Source: Cellulomonas sp. WB94
GTDB lineage: Bacteria; Actinomycetota; Actinomycetes; Actinomycetales; Cellulomonadaceae
NCBI RefSeq assembly: GCF_003115775.1
Contig: NZ_QEES01000002.1
Span: 1,674,001-1,738,000, forward strand
Length of the DNA: 64,000 bases
Direction: 5' to 3'
Below are positions 18,667-27,319 of the stretch, in pieces. How positions within the stretch are numbered: the stretch's first letter is position 1; every line of letters begins with the position of its first letter. The position numbers and the translations under genes were made by a program. The notes beneath the pieces are model-generated. The model was not told the DNA's origin, made no database searches, and worked only from the letters and a program-made list of their open reading frames with translations.

Positions 18667-19256
18667 GCCCGACCCCGCGGCGCCGGCCGGGCTCCGCGCA
18701 GTGGCCGAACGTCCTGTGGCTCGTCGTCGTCTGGGTGCTGCTGTGGGGCGACCTGTCCGTCGCGAACGTGCTCGCCGGGCTCGCGATCTCGCTGCTCATC
18801 ACCCGCGGGCTGCGGATGAGCCCGATCGACTTCCAGGGCACCGTCCACCCGTTCGGGCTGCTCGTCCTCGTCGCACGGTTCCTCGTCGACCTCGTGCACG
18901 CGTCGTTCCAGGTCAGCCTGCTCGCGCTGCGCCCGCGCCGGCTCCCGCACGGCGCGGTCATCGCCGTGCAGCTGCGCAGCCACTCCGACCTGTACCTCAC
19001 GCTCACCGCCGAGCTGTGCTCGCTCGTGCCCGGCTCGCTCGTCGTCGAGGCCCACCGCCTCACCGGTCGGCTCTACCTGCACGTGCTCGACGTCGAGCAG
19101 GTCGGCGGCATCGAGCGGGCGCGGCAGATCGTGCTCGACCAGGAGGAGCGCGTGCTGCGCGCGTTCGCGTCCGACCCCGAGCTGCTCGAGGCGGGGCTCA
19201 CCCCGGTCGGTCTCCTCCGCCGCCTGCGCCGGCGCGGCTCGGAGGTGGGCGCATGA
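18663..19256 (+). CDS. mrpE: Mrp antiporter subunit E
   Basis: A 197-residue MnhE-type subunit. Two or three membrane helices occupy the first 85 residues (LWLVVVWVLLWGDLSVANVLAG, then LVLVARFLVDLVHAS), followed by the soluble MrpE domain with the characteristic SLVPGSLVVEA and LYLHVLDV segments. The GTG start overlaps the mrpD stop. MrpE is thought to support assembly or stability of the antiporter. Nothing about this copy is unusual. Confidence 0.92.
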   Translation: MSPTPRRRPGSAQWPNVLWLVVVWVLLWGDLSVANVLAGLAISLLITRGLRMSPIDFQGTVHPFGLLVLVARFLVDLVHASFQVSLLALRPRRLPHGAVIAVQLRSHSDLYLTLTAELCSLVPGSLVVEAHRLTGRLYLHVLDVEQVGGIERARQIVLDQEERVLRAFASDPELLEAGLTPVGLLRRLRRRGSEVGA

Positions 19257-19687
19257 CCGTCGTCATCGTGGTGTGCGGGGTCCTCCTGGCCGTCGGTGCC
19301 GTGTGCGCGGTCATCCGCGCCGAACGTGGTCCCTCGATGCTCGACCGGACCGTCGCGCTCGACATCGTCGTGACCACGCTGACCGCGGCGGGGGCGCTGT
19401 TCGCGGCGGTCGAGCGGCGCACCGACATCGTGCCGATCCTCGTCGTGCTCTCGCTCGTGGGCTTCGTCGGGTCGGTGACCATCGCGCGGTTCGCCTCGGT
19501 CGAGCCCGAGGGCGAGGGTCGTGTGCGGACCCCCGAGGAGGTCGCGGCCGACAGCGCCGAGGCGCTGCGCCTCGAGGAGCTCGCCGAGGCGGCCGCGCAC
19601 CCGCGACCGGGAGAGCCCGCAGAGCCTGCACTGCCCGCACCGCCTGCCCCGCCCCAGCCCGACGACGCGACAGGAGACGTCCGATGA
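19253..19687 (+). CDS. mrpF: Mrp antiporter subunit F
   Basis: A 144-residue MnhF-type subunit with three helices in the first 85 residues. It carries the family signature RAERGPSMLDRTVALD between helices one and two. An added polar tail of about 55 residues, rich in Glu then Pro/Ala, makes it longer than the usual 90-residue MrpF; the tail is probably cytoplasmic. The ATG overlaps the mrpE stop (ATGA). Confidence 0.91.
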   Translation: MTVVIVVCGVLLAVGAVCAVIRAERGPSMLDRTVALDIVVTTLTAAGALFAAVERRTDIVPILVVLSLVGFVGSVTIARFASVEPEGEGRVRTPEEVAADSAEALRLEELAEAAAHPRPGEPAEPALPAPPAPPQPDDATGDVR

Positions 19688-20055
19688 GCATCCCCTGGGA
19701 CCAGATCGCCGACGTGGCGGCGGCCGTGTGCCTGCTCGGCGGGGTGTTCCTCGCGTTCGCCGCCGGGGTCGGCGTGTTGCGCTTCCCCGACCTGCTCGCA
19801 CGCATGCACGCCGGGACCAAGCCGCAGGTGCTCGGCCTCATGCTCGTCCTGACCGGGCTCGCGCTCCGGCTGCGCTCCGGGTCGGCCGTGTGGGCGCTCC
19901 TGCTCGTGGTGCTCTTCCAGATGCTCACCGCGCCGGTCGCCGCGCACATGGTCGGCCGCGCGGGCTACCGGACGGGGAAGGTCCGCGGAGACCTGCTCGT
20001 GGTCGACGAGCTCACCGAGGACCTGCGCCGGGCCCAGGAGCAGCCCCGGGACTGA
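19684..20055 (+). CDS. mrpG: Mrp antiporter subunit G
   Basis: A 123-residue MnhG/PhaG-type subunit with three helices. The family motif appears as GVLRFPDLLARMHAGTKPQVLG, split here between helices one and two, followed by LFQMLTAPVAAHMVGRAGY. The ATG overlaps the mrpF stop. It closes the operon; the next gene is on the other strand and ends 51 bases away. The set mrpA(B)CDEFG is complete. Confidence 0.92.
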   Translation: MSIPWDQIADVAAAVCLLGGVFLAFAAGVGVLRFPDLLARMHAGTKPQVLGLMLVLTGLALRLRSGSAVWALLLVVLFQMLTAPVAAHMVGRAGYRTGKVRGDLLVVDELTEDLRRAQEQPRD

Positions 20056-20106
20056 CGCGGGACGCGGGACGCGCGCCGTGCCCGCCCGCGAGCGGGTCCG
20101 AGCGGG

Positions 20107-20391
20107 TCAGGCAGCGGCCGAGCGCCGGCCCTCGTCGATGCGTGCACTGAACCGCGCCGTGCCCCGCATCGTCAGCACGCGGGACAGCGCGACGAGCGCC
20201 CCGGTGATCGCCGCCGCGGCGACCACCTCGGCCAGACCGGCATCGCCCTGGTCGTCGGCCTTCGGCGGCTTGTGCCCGCTCGCAGCCTTCCACGAGGCGT
20301 TGACGGCCTTCTGGACGGCCCAGGCGGCGGCGATCGCGACGACCGCGCCGGCGATCTTGGCGACGATGGACGGTGTCGGCTGGTCGGCCAC
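20107..20391 (-). CDS. DUF4235 membrane protein
   Basis: The 94-residue product has two hydrophobic segments (about residues 9-28 and 54-72), separated by a polar loop with WKAASGHKPP. This layout and the conserved tryptophan-containing loop match the actinobacterial DUF4235 family, whose function is unknown. The GTG start has GGAGG about seven bases upstream on this strand. It converges on mrpG and is probably monocistronic. Confidence 0.75.
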   Translation of the reverse strand: MADQPTPSIVAKIAGAVVAIAAAWAVQKAVNASWKAASGHKPPKADDQGDAGLAEVVAAAAITGALVALSRVLTMRGTARFSARIDEGRRSAAA

Positions 20392-20476
20392 GAAAACCTC
20401 CGGTGCTCGGGCGCCCCGCGGGCGCGACAGGACTCGTGCAGACCCACGCTAGTGCCCGGTGTAGTGTCACCGCTGA

Positions 20477-20592
20477 ACGACAGGGGAGCGCCAGGACCCC
20501 GAGGCATGCCGACGGGTCCCGGGCGCTGAGAGTGCGGACAACCGCAGACCCTCGAACCTGATCCGGGTCACACCGGCGTAGGGAGTCGGGCT
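20477..20592 (+). ncRNA. TPP (thi-box) riboswitch
   Basis: The leader has the THI-box signature in order: CAGGGGAGC at the first strand of the P1/P2 region, GCGCTGAGAGTGC (the CUGAGA pyrimidine-sensing core), then ACCCTCGAACCTGATCCGGGT and CACCGGCGTAGGGAG (the pyrophosphate-binding core). It lies about 100 bases upstream of a thiamine ABC transporter operon on the same strand, so thiamine pyrophosphate should turn the operon off. The exact ends are approximate. Confidence 0.93.
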
Positions 20593-20659
20593 TCTCAGTC
20601 CTCGCTGTCGTCGTCGCGCAGGGCTTCTATCACCGGCGTGGCGGCAGCGGCGTGGGCTC

Positions 20660-20680
20660 CCTCCTGCATCCACGAGGAGG
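20660..20680 (+). promoter_or_regulatory. Shine-Dalgarno-sequestering hairpin of the thiamine operon leader
   Basis: CCTCCT (20660-20665) pairs perfectly with AGGAGG (20675-20680), which is the ribosome-binding site of thiB (GAGGAGGAG, 20674-20682); the loop is nine bases. There is no T-run between riboswitch and gene. This looks like the expression platform for translational control, but the alternative pairing with the aptamer has not been worked out. Confidence 0.55.
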
Positions 20681-20689
20681 AGCACCAGC

Positions 20690-21802
20690 ATGACCACCAC
20701 CCACACCGGCCGCCGCAGACGCGCGCTCGCGCTCGGCGCCGTGACCGTCGTCGCACTCGCGCTCGCGGGCTGCTCGGGGACGGCCTCGGGCACCGGCACG
20801 ACGACCGGAGCGGCGTCGACCGCCGCGCCGACTGACGCCACCCCCGGCACCGTCACGCTCGTCACGCACGACTCGTTCGCGCTCAGCGACGGGCTGCTCG
20901 CGTCGTTCGAGTCCGCGACCGGGATCACCGTCAAGCAGGTCGCCCCGGGCGACGGCGGCACGCTCGTCAACCAGCTGATCCTCACGAAGGACGCCCCGCT
21001 GGGCGACCTCGCGTACGGGGTCGACAACTCGTTCGCGTCCCGCGCGATCGCCGAGGGGGTCTTCGCGCCGACGACGCCGACGGCACCTGCCGCAGCGGAC
21101 GCCGCGAAGTACGCGGTCGACGACTCCGGGTCGCTCACCGCGATCGACTACGGGGACGTCTGCCTCAACGTCGACCACTCCTGGTTCACGGCGCACAGCC
21201 TCGCCGAGCCGACGACCCTCGAGGACCTCACGAAGCCCGAGTACAAGGACCTGCTCGTCGTCCCGAACGCCGCGACGTCCTCGCCGGGACTGGCGTTCCT
21301 GCTCGCGACGATCGGCAAGTTCGGCGCCGACGGCTGGCAGGCGTACTGGAAGGCCCTGCAGGCCAACGGCCTCCAGGTCGCCGACGGCTGGTCGGACGCC
21401 TACTACACCGACTTCACCGGTGGTGGGGGCGAGGGGACCCGGCCCGTCGTGCTCTCCTACGCGTCGTCCCCGCCCGACACGATCCCCGACGGCGGCGACA
21501 CCCCGACCACCGGGGCGCTGCTCGGCACGTGCTTCCGCCAGGTCGAGTACGCCGGTGTCCTCGCGGGCGCCAAGAACCCGCAGGCCGCCGCGAAGCTCCT
21601 CGACTTCCTCCTGTCCGACGCCGTCCAGGCGGACATCCCCGGCTCGATGTACATGTACCCCGTGAGCACCGCCGTCACGCTGCCGCCCGTGTGGGCGCAG
21701 TGGGCGCCGCTGGCCGACCACCCGTACACGGTGGAGCCCGCCGACATCTCGGCGCACCGTGACGACTGGATCAAGCAGTGGACCGACCTCGTGACCGGGT
21801 GA
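20690..21802 (+). CDS. thiB: thiamine ABC transporter substrate-binding lipoprotein
   Basis: A 370-residue extracellular lipoprotein. A basic N-terminus and hydrophobic stretch end in the lipobox LAGC (Cys28), followed by a Thr/Ser/Ala linker to about residue 45. The type 2 periplasmic-binding fold then begins with VTLVTHDSFALSDGLL, typical of ThiB (thiamine, TMP or TPP binding). The TPP riboswitch upstream supports the substrate. The following permease start overlaps its stop (GTGA). The gene is called thiB by family and context; the paralogous ABC spermidine/iron binders are less likely. Confidence 0.9.
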   Translation: MTTTHTGRRRRALALGAVTVVALALAGCSGTASGTGTTTGAASTAAPTDATPGTVTLVTHDSFALSDGLLASFESATGITVKQVAPGDGGTLVNQLILTKDAPLGDLAYGVDNSFASRAIAEGVFAPTTPTAPAAADAAKYAVDDSGSLTAIDYGDVCLNVDHSWFTAHSLAEPTTLEDLTKPEYKDLLVVPNAATSSPGLAFLLATIGKFGADGWQAYWKALQANGLQVADGWSDAYYTDFTGGGGEGTRPVVLSYASSPPDTIPDGGDTPTTGALLGTCFRQVEYAGVLAGAKNPQAAAKLLDFLLSDAVQADIPGSMYMYPVSTAVTLPPVWAQWAPLADHPYTVEPADISAHRDDWIKQWTDLVTG

Positions 21803-23490
21803 GCGCGGCGCGGCGGCTCGTCGGCGGGCGCGGGGCAACCCTCGCGCTCGCCGCCGCGCTGCCGCTCGCGTTCCTGGGTGTCTTCTTCGCGTGGCCCGTC
21901 GCGACCCTCGTCGCGCGGGGCTTCGTGACGGACGGCGCCCTCGACCTGACGGGGTTCGCCGACGTGTTCGCCCGCCCCCGGACGTGGCGGATCATCGGGC
22001 TCACGCTGCTGCAGGCGTCGAGCGCGACCGTTCTCGCGGTCGCGCTCGGCGTGCCCGGCGCCTACGTGCTGTTCCGCTGCCGGTTCCGCGGCCGCGCGGC
22101 GGTGCGGGCGTTCGTGACGGTGCCGTTCGTCCTGCCGACGGTCGTCGTCGGGGTCGCGTTCCGAGCCCTGCTGGCCGACGGCGGGCCGCTCGGTGGGCTG
22201 CACCTCGACGGGACGCTCGCGGCGATCGTGCTGGCTTTTGTCTTCTTCAACTACGCCGTCGTCGTCCGTACGGTCGGCGGCCTCTGGGAGCACCTCGACC
22301 CGCGCGCCGAGCAGGCCGCCCGGGCGCTCGGCGCGTCCCCGGCGCGCGCGTTCGTCGAGGTCCCGCTGCCGTCGTTGACGCCCGCGATCGCGTCGGCCGC
22401 GGCGCTCGTGTTCCTGTTCTGCTCGACGGCGTTCGGCACCGTCCTGATCCTCGGCGGACTGAGGTTCGGCACGATCGAGACCGAGATCTGGATCCAGACG
22501 ACCCAGTTCCTCGACCTGCGCGCGGCGTCGGTGCTGTCCGTCGTGCAGCTCGTCGTCGTCGCCGTGGTGCTCGCGCTCGCGGGCGGGGCGCGCGGCCGAC
22601 GCGACCGTGCGCTGCGGCTCGCCGCGACCGAGGGCGCCGCGCACCCGTTGCGGCTGGGACGCGGGCACGGTGCGGACACGGCCGCCGCCGCGGTGACCGC
22701 CGTCGTCGTCGCGCTGCTGGCGCTGCCGCTCGTGACCCTCGTGGTGCGCTCGTTGCGGACGCCGTCGGGCTGGGGGATCGACCACTACGTCGCGCTCGGG
22801 ACCACCGGGGGCCGCAACGCGCTCAGCGTGACGGTCTGGACCGCGGCCGCCAACTCGCTGCGCACCGCGCTCGCCGCGACGGTCCTCGCGGTCGTCGTGG
22901 GCGGGCTCGTCGCGTTCGTGGTGTCACGTCGGCCGCGCAGCCGCGTCGGACGGCGGACCGTGTCGGTGCTCGACGCCGTGTTCATGCTGCCGCTCGGCGT
23001 CTCGGCGGTGACCGTCGGGTTCGGGTTCCTCATCACCCTCGACCGCCCGCTCGGCATCCCCGTCGACCTGCGTACCAGCGGGCTGCTCGTGCCCATCGCC
23101 CAGGCGGTCGTGGCCGTGCCCGTCGTCGTACGAACCGTGCTCCCCGTGCTGCGTGCGATCGACCCGCGGCTGCGCGAGGCCGCCGCGACGCTCGGCGCCG
23201 GACCCGCGCGCGTGCTCGCTGCCGTCGACATGCCGATCGCGGCCCGGGCGCTCGGGCTGGCCGTCGGGTTCGCGTTCGCGGTGTCGCTCGGCGAGTTCGG
23301 TGCGACGTCCTTCCTGGCGCGCCCGGACGCGGCGACCCTGCCGGTCGTCATCTACCGGCTCATCGGGCGACCCGGGGCGCAGAACTACGGCATGGCGCTC
23401 GCGGCGTCGGTGGTGCTCGCGGTGATCACGGCGGGCATCATGGCGGTCGCCGAGCGTCTGCGCGGCTCGGCGGACGGATCGGAGTTCTGA
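21799..23490 (+). CDS. thiP: thiamine ABC transporter permease, two fused domains
   Basis: The 563-residue permease holds two consecutive BPD_transp_1 domains (about residues 50-270 and 330-555), each with about six helices and an EAA loop: EQAARALGASPARAFVEVPLP in the first and EAAATLGAGPARVLAAVDMP in the second. This double-permease layout is typical of ThiP. The GTG overlapping the thiB stop was chosen; a frame-compatible GTG seven codons earlier would lie inside thiB. It forms the membrane channel for the imported thiamine. Confidence 0.9.
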   Translation: MSAARRLVGGRGATLALAAALPLAFLGVFFAWPVATLVARGFVTDGALDLTGFADVFARPRTWRIIGLTLLQASSATVLAVALGVPGAYVLFRCRFRGRAAVRAFVTVPFVLPTVVVGVAFRALLADGGPLGGLHLDGTLAAIVLAFVFFNYAVVVRTVGGLWEHLDPRAEQAARALGASPARAFVEVPLPSLTPAIASAAALVFLFCSTAFGTVLILGGLRFGTIETEIWIQTTQFLDLRAASVLSVVQLVVVAVVLALAGGARGRRDRALRLAATEGAAHPLRLGRGHGADTAAAAVTAVVVALLALPLVTLVVRSLRTPSGWGIDHYVALGTTGGRNALSVTVWTAAANSLRTALAATVLAVVVGGLVAFVVSRRPRSRVGRRTVSVLDAVFMLPLGVSAVTVGFGFLITLDRPLGIPVDLRTSGLLVPIAQAVVAVPVVVRTVLPVLRAIDPRLREAAATLGAGPARVLAAVDMPIAARALGLAVGFAFAVSLGEFGATSFLARPDAATLPVVIYRLIGRPGAQNYGMALAASVVLAVITAGIMAVAERLRGSADGSEF

Positions 23491-24680
23491 TGGCGCAGGG
23501 ACCGCTCGCGGATCGCGGGCCGGGCATTGGGGCGTCGCTCGGGCAGTCGTCGCGCGGGCAGGCGTCGGGCGCGCGCGGGCTCAGCGTCCGTGGCCTCGTC
23601 GTGCGGTACCCCGCGGCGCGCGGCACCGAGGCCGTGACCGCGGTCGACGACGTGACCCTCGACATCGCACCGGGCGAGGTCCTCGCGCTCCTCGGGCCGT
23701 CCGGCTGCGGCAAGTCGTCGCTGCTGCGCGCGGTCGCGGGCCTCGAGCCGGCCGCCGCGGGCACCGTCGCGTGGGACGGCGCCGACCTCGCGGGTGTGCC
23801 GGTGCACCGGCGCGGGTTCGGGCTGATGTTCCAGGACGGCCAGCTGTTCCCGCACCGTGACGTCGCGGGGAACGTCGAGTTCGGGCTGCGCATGGCGGGT
23901 CTCGACCGGCCCGCGCGCGAGGCCCGGGTGCGCGAGCTCTTGGAGGTCGTCGGGCTCGCGGGCTACGAGCGGCGACCGGTCGCGACGCTGTCCGGCGGTG
24001 AGCAGCAGCGCGTCGCCCTGGCGCGGTCGCTCGCCCCGTCCCCGCGCCTGCTCCTGCTCGACGAGCCGCTGTCCGCGCTCGACCGCGCGCTGCGCGAGCG
24101 CCTCGCCGAGGACCTCCGCACCGCCCTCACCGCGACGGGCACGACGGCGCTGCTCGTCACCCACGACCATGACGAGGCGTTCGCGGTCGCCGACCGCATC
24201 GCGGTCATGGAGGCCGGCCGGCTGCTCCAGGTCGCCGAGCCCGCCGAGCTGTGGCAGCGGCCCCTGACGCGCCAGGTCGCGGAGTTCCTCGGGTACGAGG
24301 CGTTCGTGCCGCTCGGCTCTCCCGCGGCGGCGGCCCTGCACCGGGGTCTGGTCGGGCCGGGCTCCGACCCGGCGGGGGACCTCGCGCGCTCGATGGGCGG
24401 CTCGGGCGCCGGACCCGCCGCCGGTGCGTTCGCGCTCGCCCCGGGAGCGTTGCTGGTGACCGGGGACAGCGCCGCGCCGCCACCGCTCGGCCGCGACGAC
24501 GACCCGGGCCTGCGGGGGACGGTCGTGGGCGTCGGATTCCAGCGCGGACGGGTCGAGCTGACGGTCGAGGTCGCGGGGGTCGGTCGCGTCACGGTGCACC
24601 CGCCCGCGAGCACCCGGCTCGTCGTGGGGTCGGTCGTCGAGCTGACCGTTGACGCGGCCGCCGTCGCGCGGGTGGACTAG
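23490..24680 (+). CDS. thiQ: thiamine ABC transporter ATP-binding protein
   Basis: The ATPase of the thiamine importer, 396 residues. It has Walker A GPSGCGKSS, the Q-loop FQDGQLFPH, the signature LSGGEQQRVALARSL, Walker B LLLLDEPLSALD and the H-loop THDHDEAF. About 130 residues after the ATPase (from residue 265) form a TOBE-like regulatory domain; most ThiQ proteins are shorter, near 230 residues, so this resembles the Fbp/Pot type ATPases. A low-complexity Gly/Ser/Arg N-terminal stretch of about 30 residues precedes the domain. The ATG overlaps the thiP stop by one base. Confidence 0.88.
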   Translation: MAQGPLADRGPGIGASLGQSSRGQASGARGLSVRGLVVRYPAARGTEAVTAVDDVTLDIAPGEVLALLGPSGCGKSSLLRAVAGLEPAAAGTVAWDGADLAGVPVHRRGFGLMFQDGQLFPHRDVAGNVEFGLRMAGLDRPAREARVRELLEVVGLAGYERRPVATLSGGEQQRVALARSLAPSPRLLLLDEPLSALDRALRERLAEDLRTALTATGTTALLVTHDHDEAFAVADRIAVMEAGRLLQVAEPAELWQRPLTRQVAEFLGYEAFVPLGSPAAAALHRGLVGPGSDPAGDLARSMGGSGAGPAAGAFALAPGALLVTGDSAAPPPLGRDDDPGLRGTVVGVGFQRGRVELTVEVAGVGRVTVHPPASTRLVVGSVVELTVDAAAVARVD

Positions 24681-24754
24681 CACTGCCGCTGGGCTCGGGT
24701 GCACAGGCCCGGGCTGCTGCGCGTACCCGCCGGATCAGGACGGACGGTGCTGCG

Positions 24755-25393
24755 ATGACCGACACGACCCGCCAGACGACGGCTGACGCGATCACCGTCG
24801 TCCCCGCGAACGAGGCGACCTGGGACGACCTGCAGGCGATCTTCGGCACGCGGGGCGCCCCCGCGCAGTGCCGGTGCCAGTGGTTCAAGTTCCGGGACAG
24901 GGAGTACCAGACCGTCTCCGTCGAGGAACGCGCCGAGCGCCTGCGCGCCGAGACCGGCTGCGACCATCCCGAGGACGGCGCCACGAGCGGCCTCGTCGCC
25001 TACCTGGACGGTGAGCCCGTCGGCTGGTGTGCCGTCGAGCCCCGCACCGCCTACGTGCGCCTGCTCCGCACCCGCATCCCGTGGCTCGGGCGCTCCGAGG
25101 ACAAGGCCGACGACGGCGTCTGGTCGGTGACGTGCTTCGTCACGCGCGTGGGCTTCCGTCGACGCGGCGTCAGCTACGCGCTCGCCCGGGCGGCAGTCGA
25201 CTTCGCCCGCGAGCGCGGCGCCCGGGCCCTGGAGGGCTACGCGATGATCACGACGCCCGGCAAGGAGATCACCTGGGGCGAGCTGTACGTCGGCAGTCGC
25301 GGCGTGTTCGCCGCCGCCGGGTTCACCGAGGTCAGCCGTCCCAGCCTCCGGCGGGTCGTCATGCGGATCGACTTCGCGGCCGACGAGCGCTAG
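24755..25393 (+). CDS. GNAT-family N-acetyltransferase
   Basis: The 212-residue product has a GNAT fold with the acetyl-CoA pyrophosphate loop visible as RVGFRRRGVSYALARAAVDFARERGA-like (about residues 130-155). Before it is a Cys-containing stretch, CRCQWFKFRD, near residue 43, common in a subgroup of actinobacterial acetyltransferases. The substrate is unknown. The ATG follows a moderate site (GGACGGTGCTGCG). It is convergent with the next gene, and the two stop codons share the bases CTAG. Confidence 0.8.
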   Translation: MTDTTRQTTADAITVVPANEATWDDLQAIFGTRGAPAQCRCQWFKFRDREYQTVSVEERAERLRAETGCDHPEDGATSGLVAYLDGEPVGWCAVEPRTAYVRLLRTRIPWLGRSEDKADDGVWSVTCFVTRVGFRRRGVSYALARAAVDFARERGARALEGYAMITTPGKEITWGELYVGSRGVFAAAGFTEVSRPSLRRVVMRIDFAADER

Positions 25394-26502
25394 ACGATCC
25401 GCGCCTGCCACTCGCCCGAGCCGCCGGCCGGGCGGAACCCGAGTGCCACGTTGATGCCGAGCATGTGGGCGTTCTCCTCGGCGTTCCAGGTGCCGATGCG
25501 TCGGGCACCCGGCTGCTCGACGGCGAGCCGTTGCAGGTTCGCGGTCTTGACCAGCATCCCGAGGCGGCGCCCACGGTGCTCGGCGAGGACGAGCGTGTCG
25601 TGCTGGTGCACGAACTCGTCGGTCCACGCCGGCCGCTTGAACGCGCTGAACGCGGCGAGGGTGCCCGTGGGGACGTGCACGGCGGCGGCCACGCTGTGGC
25701 GCATGCCCCGCTCACGGAGCTCGGCCTCGGTGGCGCGGACCCGGTCGGCGTCCCAGCGGTCCTCGTGGAGGTCGAGCCCGCCGCCCGGCGCGTCGGTGCT
25801 CATCCGCGTCTCGAGTTCGGCGAGCTGGTCGACCCACTCGTCCGGGCACGGGTCGTCCCAGGTCACGATGCGGTAGGCGTTGCCGGCGGCGGCCTGGGCC
25901 GACGCGTGCTGCCCGGCCAGGAAGGACGGATCGAGCGGGACGTCGAGCACCGAGAAGCGCGTGACCTGCTCGAGTGAGAACCCGTGGGCGAGCGCGAAGC
26001 GGACGCCGTCGTCGGTGGAACGGACCAGCCCGCTGCCGGTCGACGGTGCGATCGAGGCGGGCCCGGGCGCCGGCTCGGAGCGCTGGTCGGTCGACGTCGT
26101 CAGGGTGGTGCGACCGGCGGCCCGGGCGACGGCGACCGCGGCGTCGTGCAGAGCCGAGCCGATGCCGTGGCGCCGGGCGCCGGGACGCACCGAGATCTCG
26201 AGGTGGGCGGAGTGGGTGTTGTTGTCGACCGGGAGGGAGAGCGCCGCGCTGCCGACGACCCGCGCGGGGTCGGGCGCGCCGTCCGTCGCAGGTCCGGTGA
26301 CGGCGACGAACCGCTCGCGGCGCAGGTAGCGCTGGTGGCGCAGGATCGCGAGGACCTCGTGCTCGGTGCGGGCCAGGTCCAGGTTGCCCCACGCGTCGCG
26401 GTGGGCCGCGTGCTCGACCGCGACGGCGCCGCGCAGCAGCCAGCTGTCGGGCGCATCGAGGCTCGCGGGCACAGTCAGCCTGCGCAGCGTCCAGGGGGTC
26501 AT
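25390..26502 (-). CDS. GNAT-family N-acetyltransferase, double domain
   Basis: The 370 residues form two GNAT halves. The first (about 1-170) has SVRPGARRHGIGSALHDAAV as its CoA-binding loop; the second (about 200-365) has VLAEHRGRRLGMLVKTANL. Such tandem GNATs are common in actinobacteria and resemble mycothiol synthase in layout, but the specific MshD features are not evident and the substrate is unknown. I preferred the ATG that begins MTPWTLRRL; an ATG ten codons earlier is also possible. It ends at a CTAG shared with the convergent acetyltransferase. Confidence 0.8.
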   Translation of the reverse strand: MTPWTLRRLTVPASLDAPDSWLLRGAVAVEHAAHRDAWGNLDLARTEHEVLAILRHQRYLRRERFVAVTGPATDGAPDPARVVGSAALSLPVDNNTHSAHLEISVRPGARRHGIGSALHDAAVAVARAAGRTTLTTSTDQRSEPAPGPASIAPSTGSGLVRSTDDGVRFALAHGFSLEQVTRFSVLDVPLDPSFLAGQHASAQAAAGNAYRIVTWDDPCPDEWVDQLAELETRMSTDAPGGGLDLHEDRWDADRVRATEAELRERGMRHSVAAAVHVPTGTLAAFSAFKRPAWTDEFVHQHDTLVLAEHRGRRLGMLVKTANLQRLAVEQPGARRIGTWNAEENAHMLGINVALGFRPAGGSGEWQARIV

Positions 26503-26581
26503 GGCGTCACCCAACCACCCTCGCGGGCGCATGGTCCACGGGTTTGTCCGGTCCGGTGTCGCGCGGCGAGCGGCGAGCGGC

Positions 26582-27181
26582 TCACCCGGTGTCGGGTCGG
26601 CGCTTCTGGGGGAAGGGTGTCTCGCCGCGGGACAGCGCGGCGACGAACCCCGCGATCCGGCGCGCTCGCGTCTCGGGCCGGATCGCGTCCTGCACGCGGT
26701 AGATCACCGCGAACCGGTTGCTGGCCGTCAGGGCGTCGAACCAGGCCTGGGCGGCCGGGTCGGCGGACAGTGCCGCGGCGAGGTCCTCGGGGACGACCGC
26801 GTCGGACTGCGCCGAGTAGGCCCGGTCCCAGCGGCCGTCCGTCTGCGCGGCCCGGACCTGAGCGCGACCGGCGTCGTGCATCCGACCCTCCTGCTCGAGC
26901 CGCCCGACGCGCGCGACGTTGGTCGCCGACCACACGCTGCGCGGTCGCCGCGGTGTCATGCGCTGGAACGAGCTCTCGGCGTCGCGTGACCGGGTCTGGC
27001 CGTCGATCCAGCCGAAGCAGAGCGCCTCCTGGACCGCCTGCTCGTAGGTCAGCTCGGTCGTGGCGCCGCCCTTCTTGTGCAGCACGAGCCACACGCCGGG
27101 CGAGGACGCGTGGTGCTCGAGGAGCCATGCGCGCCAGGTCGCGGCGTCGGGGAGGAGCAGCTCGTCGAGCTCGATGGCCAT
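26582..27181 (-). CDS. YdeI/OmpD-associated family protein
   Basis: The 199-residue product has the family core: WLEHHASSPGVWLVLHKKG-like start, then YEQAVQEALCFGWIDGQ, RMTPRRPRSVWSATN and a C-terminal IxGFVAALSRG segment. The family (bacteriocin-protection YdeI in some annotations) has no settled biochemical role. There are no signal peptide or membrane segments. It lies between two unrelated genes, 79 bases downstream of the tandem GNAT start on the same strand, and may be independently transcribed. Confidence 0.8.
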   Translation of the reverse strand: MAIELDELLLPDAATWRAWLLEHHASSPGVWLVLHKKGGATTELTYEQAVQEALCFGWIDGQTRSRDAESSFQRMTPRRPRSVWSATNVARVGRLEQEGRMHDAGRAQVRAAQTDGRWDRAYSAQSDAVVPEDLAAALSADPAAQAWFDALTASNRFAVIYRVQDAIRPETRARRIAGFVAALSRGETPFPQKRRPDTG

Positions 27182-27319
27182 CGCCCCATCATGCCGAGCG
27201 CCACCGACAGGGGTCCGGTTCGCGACCGTCGACGGGGCGGCGCCCGTGCGCGGGGGGTGTGCGGGCGAGGGTGCCGGGGGCTACGGTCGAGGTGTCCGTT
27301 CTCGCAGAGGAGGCGTGAC

